From: CAVWZH01 sp963765285
GTDB lineage: Bacteria > Acidobacteriota > Terriglobia > Terriglobales > Acidobacteriaceae
NCBI GenBank assembly: GCA_963765285.1
Contig: CAVXVR010000009.1
Location: forward strand, 124,001-188,000
Reading direction: 5' to 3'
DNA: 64,000 nt
Under the pieces are notes generated by a model. The model did not search any database, was not told the DNA's origin, and saw only the letters and a list, made by a program, of their open reading frames with translations. Shown in pieces: positions 42,513 to 50,377 of this stretch (position 1 is its first letter; each line of letters begins with the position of its first letter). The translations under genes and the position numbers were made by a program.

Positions 42513-44072
42513 TTGTCCAATCTTGCGCTCCTTCCGCCCCCAAAGACGGAGAAGCGAAAAGCGGGCCTTGCCTTCTGGATGCATCAGGTCCTCGAGGAGT
42601 GCGAACGCGCCGCTCCCGACCTGGCCGCCGATCCGGTGCACGATCTCCGCGTCTGCCTGCGGCGGTGCCGTTCCATGGCCGACGGAATCATGACGGTCGA
42701 TCCCGATCCCGGCTGGAAGCAGATGAAGAAAGCCGGAAAGCGGCTCTTCAGCAGTCTGGGAAACTTGCGCGATGTTCAGGTGATGGCGGAATGGGTGCAG
42801 CATCTGGGTGTGCCCGAAGACCCGGTCACAGTCGCCTTCCTGCAGTTCCTCAATTCCCGCGAAGATGTGTTGAAAACTGAGGCCTCGCGTTCGTTGAAAG
42901 AGTTTGACCTCAAACAGTGGGCGCGATGGAGCCGGGAGCTTCCCCGGCGCGCAGCGCGGGTGAGGCAGGGAAGCGTCGTGTTCAAGTATCTCGCGCTGGA
43001 ACTCTGGACCGATGCGCACGAGCTGCACCGCATGGCTTTGCGCCACGGTTCGCAATCGTCATGGCACCGTCTGCGCATCGGCCTGAAGCATTTTCGTTAT
43101 CTGGTCGAGAACTTCCTGCCCCAACAGCACACACAATGGAAGGATGATCTGAAGGAAGTGCAGGACTTGCTCGGGGAAGTCCACGACCTGGATGTGCTCT
43201 GGGACACTGCGTTGGAACTGGGCGTGTTCCCGGACGAATCCGTGCGTTTGCATTGGCGGACAAGGATTGAAGAAGAAAGAGCCGAGCGGATCCGAAAGTA
43301 CCGCGTCAAAATGATAGGGAAAAGCTCCTGCTGGCAGAACTGGCGCGAGGAACTGCCACAGGCCGGCAAGATTGAAGCCGCCGGGTTCAAGCGCATGGAG
43401 TTGTGGGCGTCGTTTCGCGATCCCGATTTGAAGCACTCGATCCACGTGATGCGGCTGGCTTTGCAGCTTGGCGATGGCTTGGCACGGACTGGACAGATCG
43501 ATGTGCCAGTTCACGAGCGCGAGGTATTGCGGACTGCAGCGCTATTGCACGATGTGGGACTTTACCGGAAGGAAAAGGGACACCACAAAAGCTCGTATCG
43601 CCTGATTCGTCAAATGCCGCCTCCTCTGGGCTGGCAGCAGCAGGACTTGCAACTGGCTGCGATTGTCGCGCGCTACCACCGTGGGGCACTTCCGCGCACC
43701 GGACAGAAGGCCTGGCGCGGTCTGAGTGCCCCGGCAAGGCGGCAGGCGCGCCTCTTGAGCGGCATTCTTCGCCTGGCCAATGCTTTTGATGAGGAACACG
43801 ATGGACGCATTCGAAAGCTCGACATCGCGAAACGCCAGGATGTAATTGTCGTGTCCGCAGAAGGTTACTTACCGCTCGAGCCACTGGCCGAGTCGGTTGC
43901 CGCTGCCAGGCATCTGCTGGAGGTGGTGCTGCGTCGTCCGGTTGTTGTGCGGCCGCTCAAGGCTGGCGCCTCGACCGCGCGTGCGAGAAGAGGAGATGCG
44001 CAAAAGCCCGGTGCACGGCTCCATGCCGCAAACCCGGGAGCAAAAATTCTGCGGCTCCAACCGCGCGGCTAG
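42513..44072 (+). CDS. CHAD domain fused to an HD domain
   Basis: The 519 aa product uses TTG with AGGAGAG 6 bases upstream. Residues ~10-285 form a CHAD domain, with the conserved His of DPVHDLRVCLRRCRSMADGI and a second set in WHRLRIGLKHFRYLVENFLP. CHAD domains bind polyphosphate through basic and His-rich surfaces. Residues ~305-490 form an HD-type domain (SIHVMRLALQLGDGLARTGQ, AALLHDVG with the HD pair, then IVARYHRGALP) like the C-terminal domain of Ppx/GppA. The end is basic and Ala/Pro-rich. The combination suggests a polyphosphate-linked regulator or phosphohydrolase; enzymatic activity is inferred only. Confidence 0.85.
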   Translation: MSNLALLPPPKTEKRKAGLAFWMHQVLEECERAAPDLAADPVHDLRVCLRRCRSMADGIMTVDPDPGWKQMKKAGKRLFSSLGNLRDVQVMAEWVQHLGVPEDPVTVAFLQFLNSREDVLKTEASRSLKEFDLKQWARWSRELPRRAARVRQGSVVFKYLALELWTDAHELHRMALRHGSQSSWHRLRIGLKHFRYLVENFLPQQHTQWKDDLKEVQDLLGEVHDLDVLWDTALELGVFPDESVRLHWRTRIEEERAERIRKYRVKMIGKSSCWQNWREELPQAGKIEAAGFKRMELWASFRDPDLKHSIHVMRLALQLGDGLARTGQIDVPVHEREVLRTAALLHDVGLYRKEKGHHKSSYRLIRQMPPPLGWQQQDLQLAAIVARYHRGALPRTGQKAWRGLSAPARRQARLLSGILRLANAFDEEHDGRIRKLDIAKRQDVIVVSAEGYLPLEPLAESVAAARHLLEVVLRRPVVVRPLKAGASTARARRGDAQKPGARLHAANPGAKILRLQPRG

Positions 44073-44104
44073 ATCTCCTAACTGTAAAGCAAATCTCGGC
44101 ACCC

Positions 44105-44704
44105 TCAGACTTCGCGACGGCCTTCCATCGCCTTCAGCATCGTGATCTCATCGGCGTATTCGATATCGCTTCCGACCGGAATGCCCATGGCGATGCGCGT
44201 AACTTTCAGACCGGCGCGCCTTAATTGACCAGACAAGTAGGTGGCAGTAGCTTCGCCCTCCACGGTGGGGTTGGTGGCGAGGATCACTTCATCCACCTGC
44301 CCGCCCTCCACCCGCCGCATCAGGTTGGCGATGCGCAACTGCTCCGGTCCGACTCCGTGCAGGGGAGAAATGGATCCATGCAGCACGTGATACACCCCGT
44401 TGAAGTGTCTGGTTTTTTCGATCGAGGCGATGTTGGTGGGTTCTTCGACGACGCACACCAGCCGCTGATTGCGGGTGGCACTGCTGCAATAGACACAGGG
44501 ATCTACATCGGTAATGTTGTTGCAAATGGAGCAAAGGCGCAGATTGGCTTTTACGTCGCGCACCGCCGCCGCGAGCGCCTCGGCATCGTCATCATTGGAG
44601 CGCAAGATGTGGAAGGCGAGCCGCTGGGCGCTCTTGCTGCCGATCCCCGGCAGCTTCTTCAACTCGTCGATCAACCGCGACATTGGCTCGGCAAACCGGC
44701 TCAT
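44105..44704 (-). CDS. recR: recombination protein RecR
   Basis: The 199 aa RecFOR-pathway protein has the N-terminal HhH segment LPGIGSKSAQRLAFHILRSN (residues 15-35), a four-Cys zinc finger CSICNNITDVDPCVYC (about 57-72) and a Toprim domain with VVEEPTNIASIEKT, VILATNPTVEGEATATYL and the end VTRIAMGIPVGSDIEYAD. Length is canonical. Order dnaX, ebfC, recR on the minus strand is conserved widely in bacteria. It ends 33 bp from the convergent CHAD-HD gene. Confidence 0.97.
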   Translation of the reverse strand: MSRFAEPMSRLIDELKKLPGIGSKSAQRLAFHILRSNDDDAEALAAAVRDVKANLRLCSICNNITDVDPCVYCSSATRNQRLVCVVEEPTNIASIEKTRHFNGVYHVLHGSISPLHGVGPEQLRIANLMRRVEGGQVDEVILATNPTVEGEATATYLSGQLRRAGLKVTRIAMGIPVGSDIEYADEITMLKAMEGRREV

Positions 44705-44734
44705 GATGGAAGAATAATCCTCGAAATCGAAGCT

Positions 44735-45040
44735 CTACATCCCCGGCAGGCCAAGGCCGGCCAGCATACCGCCCATGGTCGATTGCATGGCTTCATCCAC
44801 GTTGCGGCCGGCGCCATTGATGGCCGCAGTGATCAGATCCTGCAGCATCTCGAGATCACCCGCCTTAACCGCCTCGGGATCGATCTTGATACTCAACACT
44901 TGTTTGCGGCCATTCATTTTCACTACAACCGTGCCGCCGCCTGACGACCCCTCGACCACAGTCTCGGCCATCTTTTTCTGTAACGCCTCATATTGGCGTT
45001 TGGCCTGCGACATCAGGTCCTGCAGGTTGAATCCACCCAT
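44735..45040 (-). CDS. ebfC: YbaB/EbfC nucleoid-associated protein
   Basis: The 101 aa product contains the YbaB fold: the DLMSQAKRQYEALQKKMAET helix, strands VEGSSGGGTVVVKMNGRKQV and SIKIDPEAV, and the C-terminal DLITAAINGAGRNVDEAMQS helix. It dimerises and binds DNA. It lies 30 bp upstream of recR and 63 bp after dnaX, the standard position. Cytosolic, nucleoid-associated. Confidence 0.96.
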   Translation of the reverse strand: MGGFNLQDLMSQAKRQYEALQKKMAETVVEGSSGGGTVVVKMNGRKQVLSIKIDPEAVKAGDLEMLQDLITAAINGAGRNVDEAMQSTMGGMLAGLGLPGM

Positions 45041-45103
45041 AGCTTTTCTTTAGATGCCGAGCCCCAATCGCGGAATCTCAACGACCCAGCGATGGCAAGC
45101 CCG

Positions 45104-46918
45104 TCAGCGCCTTTCTTTATCTTTGTAATCGATAATTGTTCTGATCTCCGCCCCAAATTTTTCCTGCATCCGGCGGACAACGGGATCTTGTTCGGCGCGG
45201 TTGCGGCCTCCGCCGTTGGATACGGGCTGAAGAGAAGGCGAACCGGAAGTTGTGCGCGGAGCGCTGCCACTCGAAACCACACGCAATTTGAGTGGCCGCC
45301 CGAGTGCCCCGCTGGCCGCGGCAATCGCCAAACGTTTCGCGTCCGCTCCCAAAGACATGTCAATCACAGTTTCAGAAGCCGCCACGGAAATCACCAGGTC
45401 GTTGCGTTCCATCTTCCACTCGCCGGATTCCAGCATAGAAGCCACCATGCGATGGCCTGCATTTGCCAAGGCGTCGACCACGGCCGCTCGCACGTCGCGT
45501 TTGTCTTCGGGCGCAGACTGTGCAGGTACGTTGCTCACGGGATTAATTTCGGGTTCGTCTGCGGGCACGGCCGAGCCCATAACCACCGGCGGTGTCAATG
45601 TGGCCGGGGTTAGGCGCGATGCCGCGACCGCCTGGCCTTCCGTGGCCAACTCCGGTTTGGCTCCGCTTTTGCGCGCCGAATCGGCCGCGAACGGTGAAAC
45701 CGAAGAACGCGCCGGCGACGGCAGTTCGGACTTCCTGATATCGGCAACCACCGAGGGTCTGCCCGGAGAACGCATCGGGCTGGGAACGCCGGCTTCGCTC
45801 AATAACTGCTCGATGGGCAAGAGCCGCTGCGCATGCGCCATTTTCAGCAGGCCCAATTCCAGGTGGAAGCGCTGCTCTTGCCGATAGCCCAGCTCGCTGT
45901 GGGTCCGCAGCATAATCTGCAAGTGGCGCGCCAGGTCTTCTTCGCTGAACCATTCCGCCACCCGTGCCACCCGCTGCCGTTCGTCACCCGAAATCTGCAG
46001 CAGGGAAGAATTTCCCCCGGCAATCTTGGCTACGGTCGTATTGCGGAGAAAGCGCACCAGCTGCCGCGCAAAATGCGTGGGACTGTGTCCCTCAGTGATG
46101 AGCTTGTCGACCAGCCGCAACACCTGTTCGCTCGCTCCCTCGGCCACCGCGCGCATTACATCTTCCAGCACGCCGGAAGGCGCCGCACCCACGAGCTGCC
46201 GGACCTGTTCCGCGGTCAAGCGTCCATCTGCTGAGGCAATGGCCTGGTCGAGGATGGAAAGCGCATCGCGCATGGATCCATCACCCGCCTCCGCCAGAAG
46301 CGCGAGCGCATCTTCGTCGGCGCTGATCTTCTCTTTTGCCGCCAGATCTTTCAGTTGCCCAAGGATTTCTTCAAAGCGCACGGCGCGAAAACTGAAATGC
46401 TGGCAGCGTGACCGGATGGTCTGCGGGATGTCCTCAGGTTGTGTCGTGGCCAGCATGAAAACCACGTGGCTCGGCGGCTCTTCCAAAGTCTTAAGCAGGG
46501 CATTAAAGGCCGCGTCGGTAATCTGGTGGGCCTCATCGAGAATGTAGATTTTGAAACGGTCTCGAGCCGGGCGGTAACGGGCGGCTTCGCGCAGCTCACG
46601 GATTTCGTCGATTCCACGATTGGTGGCGGCGTCAATCTCAATCACGTCCACAGAATTCCCGGCGCGAATCTCGGTGCACGATTCGCAAATTCCGCAGGGC
46701 TCAGGAACCGGTTTGTTGGAAGACCGGCAGTTGAGCGCCATGGCGAGAATGCGGGCAACCGTGGTTTTACCGATGCCGCGGTGGCCGCTGAAAATGTATC
46801 CGTGGGCCGTCCGGCCTTGCTCAATGGCATTTTTCAGGGTGCGGGTAACGTGTTCCTGTCCGATGACTTCGGAGAACTTTTGCGGACGGTATTTGCGTGC
46901 CAGAACCTGATAACTCAT
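45104..46918 (-). CDS. dnaX: DNA polymerase III subunits tau/gamma
   Basis: The 604 aa clamp-loader ATPase has Walker A in GHRGIGKTTVARILAM (residues 45-60), a four-Cys zinc module CRSSNKPVPEPCGICESC (about 64-81), Walker B in FKIYILDEAHQITDAAFNAL and sensor 1 in HVVFMLATTQPEDIPQTIRS. Domain III follows to ~365, then a Pro/Ser-rich linker and the tau C-terminal part. I looked for the A-rich slip site that makes gamma by frameshifting in E. coli and did not see one. It heads dnaX-ebfC-recR. A TATAAT-like box is present 17 bp upstream of the start. Confidence 0.96.
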   Translation of the reverse strand: MSYQVLARKYRPQKFSEVIGQEHVTRTLKNAIEQGRTAHGYIFSGHRGIGKTTVARILAMALNCRSSNKPVPEPCGICESCTEIRAGNSVDVIEIDAATNRGIDEIRELREAARYRPARDRFKIYILDEAHQITDAAFNALLKTLEEPPSHVVFMLATTQPEDIPQTIRSRCQHFSFRAVRFEEILGQLKDLAAKEKISADEDALALLAEAGDGSMRDALSILDQAIASADGRLTAEQVRQLVGAAPSGVLEDVMRAVAEGASEQVLRLVDKLITEGHSPTHFARQLVRFLRNTTVAKIAGGNSSLLQISGDERQRVARVAEWFSEEDLARHLQIMLRTHSELGYRQEQRFHLELGLLKMAHAQRLLPIEQLLSEAGVPSPMRSPGRPSVVADIRKSELPSPARSSVSPFAADSARKSGAKPELATEGQAVAASRLTPATLTPPVVMGSAVPADEPEINPVSNVPAQSAPEDKRDVRAAVVDALANAGHRMVASMLESGEWKMERNDLVISVAASETVIDMSLGADAKRLAIAAASGALGRPLKLRVVSSGSAPRTTSGSPSLQPVSNGGGRNRAEQDPVVRRMQEKFGAEIRTIIDYKDKERR

Positions 46919-46935
46919 GGTGGGAAGAAGGCTTG

Positions 46936-46941
46936 ATTATA
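46936..46941 (-). promoter_or_regulatory. TATAAT box upstream of dnaX
   Basis: A perfect TATAAT on the minus strand, 17 bp before the dnaX ATG. No matching TTGACA is found 17 bp further up, so it may be a weak or extended promoter with a very short leader. GC-rich hairpins (GCCGCC-ATCC-CGGCGGC type) lie just beyond. Confidence 0.35.
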
Positions 46942-47138
46942 CGTGAAGGGCACAGAGAGTAGCGCCGCCATCCCGGCGGCGTCCGCCGGAGGCGGCCTTC
47001 TGTCGATCCCAGGAGCAGGCCCTGCGGGGACGGTCGGATCGGGGCCACCGGCCCTTACCGCGCCCCATGAAGCCCTTGCGCAACAGCCCATCTAGGGATA
47101 CCCTTTGGCGTTGGCTTATAGGTTGGCGGGAGGCTCTC

Positions 47139-47495
47139 ATGCAGCTCAAACTCACTACCCGAACCGTCGATGGCGTGACCGTTGTCGATTGTGCCGGCCG
47201 GATCGTGTTTGGCGACGAATCGGCCCTGCTGCGCGATACCGTCAAGAAGCTGATTGCGGAAAATTCGCGCATCGTGCTTAACCTGGCTGATATCAGCTAC
47301 ATTGATAGCGGCGGGCTGGGAACCCTGGTCGCCCTTTACACCACCGCGCGCAACGCCGGGGGCGCAGTGAAGCTGGCGAATTTGACCCAGCGCGTGGGAG
47401 ACTTACTGCAGGTGACCAAACTGGTCACGGTGTTTGAATCATTCGACAGTGAGCAGGAAGCGGTGGATTCGTTCCGGAAGGGTGTAGCCGCCTGA
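47139..47495 (+). CDS. STAS-domain anti-sigma-factor antagonist
   Basis: The 118 aa product starts at ATG 47139 after GGGAGG. It has the SpoIIAA-like STAS fold: KLTTRTVDGVTVVDCAGRIV, the switch NLADISYIDSGGLGTLVALY with the phospho-acceptor Ser (SGGLG, about residue 57) and NLTQRVGDLLQVTKLVTVFE. Such proteins take phosphate from an anti-sigma kinase and free a sigma factor. No kinase partner is nearby. Confidence 0.95.
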   Translation: MQLKLTTRTVDGVTVVDCAGRIVFGDESALLRDTVKKLIAENSRIVLNLADISYIDSGGLGTLVALYTTARNAGGAVKLANLTQRVGDLLQVTKLVTVFESFDSEQEAVDSFRKGVAA

Positions 47496-47595
47496 CTCAC
47501 CGAGGTGGTTAGCTCTTCTGTGCCTTTTTCGCGCTGGCCCGCGAATTAATCTGCGCCTGTATTCTTCCTCCGCCGCGTTCGCTTTGCCCATCCAC

Positions 47596-47964
47596 ATGAC
47601 TCCCCAGAAGCCCAAGCCGCGCGTAAATATGAGGCAGGCGATCGAGGCCGCGATCCGGCAGGTCCCTCGCGGTAAGGTTTCAACTTACGGCGCTATTGCG
47701 CGTGCAGCCGGCTTTCCCGGAGCGGCCCGCCAGGTGGCCAGAGCGTTGCATCGTTCCTACGGGCTTCCCTGGCAGCGCATCTTGGGGGCGGGAGGCGAGA
47801 TCAAACTGCGTGGCGACCACGCCGTCGAGCAACGCCTGCGCCTGGAATCTGAAGGTGTGATTTTTCGCGGCCGCCGGGCAGACATGAAGCGCCACGAGCA
47901 CAAGTTTCTCAACACCAAATCTTTACGTAGCCCCGAACGCCCCCGTCCGGGGCGTGAGCTTTAG
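47596..47964 (+). CDS. alkyltransferase-like protein (ATL), catalytic Cys absent
   Basis: The 122 aa product uses ATG 47596 (TTG 47584 is possible). It has the DNA-binding domain of O6-alkylguanine transferases: VPRGKVSTYGAIARAAGFPG, AARQVARALHRSYGLPWQRI and RLESEGV. The active-site PCHR is replaced by PWQR, so it cannot accept alkyl groups. That is the mark of ATL proteins, which bind alkylated guanine and recruit nucleotide-excision repair. The C-terminal tail after HEHKFL is probably unstructured. Confidence 0.9.
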   Translation: MTPQKPKPRVNMRQAIEAAIRQVPRGKVSTYGAIARAAGFPGAARQVARALHRSYGLPWQRILGAGGEIKLRGDHAVEQRLRLESEGVIFRGRRADMKRHEHKFLNTKSLRSPERPRPGREL

Positions 47965-47996
47965 CTCGCGGGGGTGGCCCTGCTCCTCTGGCCGCC

Positions 47997-48545
47997 TTAT
48001 CGCTGGCTGATCTCCTTGGCCAGAACTTTCCCCGTAAACTGCTCCGACTTTCCCCGTGGCACGCTCAACGACTTCCACTGCGCATGTTGAAAGTGTTTCG
48101 CCAGAAAAACAATCTGTCCGCAATGATAGTTGTAGTGCGCGATCTGGCGATTGATGGCCTGCATCACCGAGTGCGGTTCACCCCGGATGGTGACGGTGCG
48201 GCCCAGATCCAGCTCCGAAAGGGGCTTTAGAGCCGAAAAGACATGCTCCCATCCCGCCTCCCACATTTTCATCATGGCCTCGCGAGTAGCAGGGGGTTCC
48301 TCGAATTCCGTATCCCGATTCCGATCCGGTTTTTCTCCGTCGCTAGTCAGGAAATCCGTCCATCGTGAGCGCATATTCCCGTGCATATGTTTCACGATCA
48401 GGGCGATCGAGTTCATCTCCTTGTCCAGAGCGATGGTCAATTGCTCGTCCGTCACTTGTTCCATAGCGCGCTCGGCCAGCTTCTTGCAATAGCCAAACAG
48501 GCTGATCGAATCCGCGAGATGTGAAGTCGAAAACTCGTGCGCCAT
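47997..48545 (-). CDS. DinB-superfamily protein, DUF1572-like
   Basis: The 182 aa product is a four-helix bundle of DinB type. Candidate metal ligands are His in ALIVKHMHGNMRSRW and the pair in NRQIAHYNYHCGQIVFLAKH. Proteins of this kind include thiol-dependent metalloenzymes with unknown substrates. The pattern VTIRGEPHSVMQAINRQIAH matches DUF1572. It lies 11 bp downstream of the carboxymuconolactone-decarboxylase-like gene and may share its transcript. Confidence 0.88.
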   Translation of the reverse strand: MAHEFSTSHLADSISLFGYCKKLAERAMEQVTDEQLTIALDKEMNSIALIVKHMHGNMRSRWTDFLTSDGEKPDRNRDTEFEEPPATREAMMKMWEAGWEHVFSALKPLSELDLGRTVTIRGEPHSVMQAINRQIAHYNYHCGQIVFLAKHFQHAQWKSLSVPRGKSEQFTGKVLAKEISQR

Positions 48546-48556
48546 GCCTGCCTCCT

Positions 48557-48952
48557 TTAGGTCTTGAACCGCTCGTCAATTTCAACCTGATATCCCGCAA
48601 CGAGGCGGTTGGTCTCGTTCGCCATGCCGACCACCGCCATTAAATCTTTGAACATGGCATCGGTCATGCCCTTGTTCCTCGCGCCCGCAGTGTGCGAAGC
48701 GATGCAGTATCCGCACTGGTTGCTCACGCTGACTGCCAGGTAGATCAGTTCTTTGGTCAATGGGTCAAGCGCTCCGGGCGCCATGACCTGCTTTATGTCC
48801 TGCCAGGTACGCTTGAGGGTGGCAGGATCATGCGCGAGTGCTTTCCAGAAATTATTGATCCAGTCCGTCTTGCGGGTGGCCATGATGTCGTCATAAACCG
48901 CCCGTACTTCGGGGCTCGCGTCTGCGTATTCGATAAGTCCGAGCGTAGCCAT
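48557..48952 (-). CDS. carboxymuconolactone decarboxylase/AhpD-like protein
   Basis: The 131 aa product starts at ATG 48952 with GGAG 7 bases upstream. The AhpD-type redox motif is QCGYCIASHTAGARNKGMTD (CxxC plus His). The helical frame around it (MAPGALDPLTKELIYLAVSV) is typical. Members act as peroxidase-linked disulfide reductants or thiol oxidoreductases. It sits between a DinB-like gene and hemQ, all minus strand. Confidence 0.92.
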   Translation of the reverse strand: MATLGLIEYADASPEVRAVYDDIMATRKTDWINNFWKALAHDPATLKRTWQDIKQVMAPGALDPLTKELIYLAVSVSNQCGYCIASHTAGARNKGMTDAMFKDLMAVVGMANETNRLVAGYQVEIDERFKT

Positions 48953-49010
48953 GCAATGCTCCAAGGAGAAATTTGTGCGCCGTTCTCCAGATTGCCGCGG
49001 AAGAAGGAGA

Positions 49011-49877
49011 TCAAGAACCGGCGTCGGGCAAATCGCCGTTCAGCAGCTTGCCCAAGTGTGCTGCCGGGCAGCGCATGCCCAGGTAGAACTGCCCAAACAG
49101 CGCGTAGACCGCGCTCACTTCGTCGAAACGCATTTCGTAAATCAGTTTCTTGAACACCAGCGGATCATCGGCCCACAGGTCCACTCCCCATTCCCAGTCG
49201 TCGAACCCGATCGAGCCAGTGATGATCTGCTTGACCTCCCCGGCGTACCGGCGACCTACTAATCCGTGTTCATTCATCTGGCGAGCGCGTTCCTCGATGG
49301 GGAGCGTATACCAATTCTTGTCTTCACCGCGGCGGCGGTCCATCGGGTAAAAAGAGATGTAACGATGCTTCGGCAGCTCCGGAAAGAGCCGGGGATGCAT
49401 CGCCTCCTTCTGCCGCGCCAGAGTCTCGCGGATTGCCTTGTTCCACTCCTCGGAGTGAGGCTCTACGCCGCGGTCGCTCAGATCGCGATAGGCCTTGATG
49501 GTCGATTCGTACAATCCAAGTTCGATCACAGACAAATACGAAGTCGCCGGCTCCAGATAATCGCTCAGCGCCAGTTGAGCAAGCTGCAACTCCGCCCGGT
49601 TCAAGTCGTCAAACGACCGCCGGAAGTGTACCAGCATCAAGTCGCCCTTATGCCCAAGCAGGGAATACAAACCAGATTGGCCGGTGGAATTCTGCTCCAT
49701 CGCGCCCAAAACGCGGCCAGCTTGCTCCACGATTTCGGCCTTCTGCGCCGCAGGAAGAGCACGCCACGGCGGCCAGCGGACGCGCATCATCTGGTGCAGA
49801 ACGCTATAACCCTCGATGGTCAGAGGAACCGCCGGAATTTCCGTCGAAACCGCTTGGGGACTGTGCCTGGATGACAT
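49011..49877 (-). CDS. hemQ: HemQ/ChdC coproheme decarboxylase
   Basis: The 288 aa product starts at ATG 49877 with AAGGA upstream. It has two ferredoxin-like halves of the chlorite-dismutase superfamily. Signatures are YLSVIELGLYESTIKAYRDL, KHRYISFYPMDRRRGEDKNW, LPIEERARQMNEHGLVGRRY with the conserved Tyr, GSIGFDDWEWGVDLWADDPL and FKKLIYEMRFDEVSAVYALF. HemQ converts coproheme to heme b in the coproporphyrin-dependent route. The N-terminal 20 residues are a tail. No other heme genes are close. Confidence 0.94.
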   Translation of the reverse strand: MSSRHSPQAVSTEIPAVPLTIEGYSVLHQMMRVRWPPWRALPAAQKAEIVEQAGRVLGAMEQNSTGQSGLYSLLGHKGDLMLVHFRRSFDDLNRAELQLAQLALSDYLEPATSYLSVIELGLYESTIKAYRDLSDRGVEPHSEEWNKAIRETLARQKEAMHPRLFPELPKHRYISFYPMDRRRGEDKNWYTLPIEERARQMNEHGLVGRRYAGEVKQIITGSIGFDDWEWGVDLWADDPLVFKKLIYEMRFDEVSAVYALFGQFYLGMRCPAAHLGKLLNGDLPDAGS

Positions 49878-49925
49878 CAACTATCCTTGCTGATAACCCA
49901 CTATTGTACCGAACGGATTGCCTTA

Positions 49926-49950
49926 GTGAACCTTCGTGTCCTTCGTGGTT
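49926..49950 (-). repeat. 25 bp dispersed repeat, copy 2
   Basis: On the minus strand this reads AACCACGAAGGACACGAAGG plus TTCAC and matches 25671-25695 with one mismatch. It lies between hemQ and the cupin gene. Confidence 0.7.
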
Positions 49951-49976
49951 CCTGAATTCCAAGACGCCGCCGCGGC

Positions 49977-50336
49977 TCACTTATGCCTGGCGTACTCGCT
50001 GGCGCCCACGAAGTGAAGCGACACGTACGGTTCGTCTCCAACCACCCAACTGTCGTGACCGGGAGCGATATAGAAAAGGTCTCCCGCCTTCATTTCGATC
50101 ACCCGGCCATCGTCCATCGCGGCGGTGGCGCGGCCGGAGACCACCAATCCAACATGCTCCACCGAGCAACTCTTTGCTCCGGTCGCTTGTCCTACATGCA
50201 CGGACCATTTCCATCCCGGTTCATACGTTGCCCGGCCGATCGTCATGCCACCGATCTGAACCAGTTCGAACCGTCCTTTTTCGAACGTGCGAACTTCATC
50301 AGGATTTTCAAACCGCTTGAGGATCACTTCGTACAA
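49977..50336 (-). CDS. small cupin-domain protein
   Basis: The 119 aa single-cupin product has the strand pattern YEPGWKWSVHVGQATGAKSC, then HVGLVVSGRATAAMDDGRVI, GDLFYIAPGHDSWVVGDEPY and HFVGA. The metal-site histidines (HVG, GHD) are spread over the two cupin motifs. Substrate unknown. It precedes the glucokinase gene on the same strand with a 41 bp gap in transcription order and could be unrelated to it. Confidence 0.85.
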   Translation of the reverse strand: MYEVILKRFENPDEVRTFEKGRFELVQIGGMTIGRATYEPGWKWSVHVGQATGAKSCSVEHVGLVVSGRATAAMDDGRVIEMKAGDLFYIAPGHDSWVVGDEPYVSLHFVGASEYARHK

Positions 50337-50377
50337 GGCAGGTCTCCCTCAAAGCGCGGCCAGATCAGTGGCGTAGC

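Noticed and set aside
45104..46918. programmed frameshift site in dnaX
   Set aside because: No A-rich slippery heptamer of the E. coli type was seen on the coding strand.
46919..47066. SRP RNA upstream of dnaX
   Set aside because: The spot is GC-rich and folds, but the conserved SRP Alu/S-domain core motifs are not present; I only note the hairpins.
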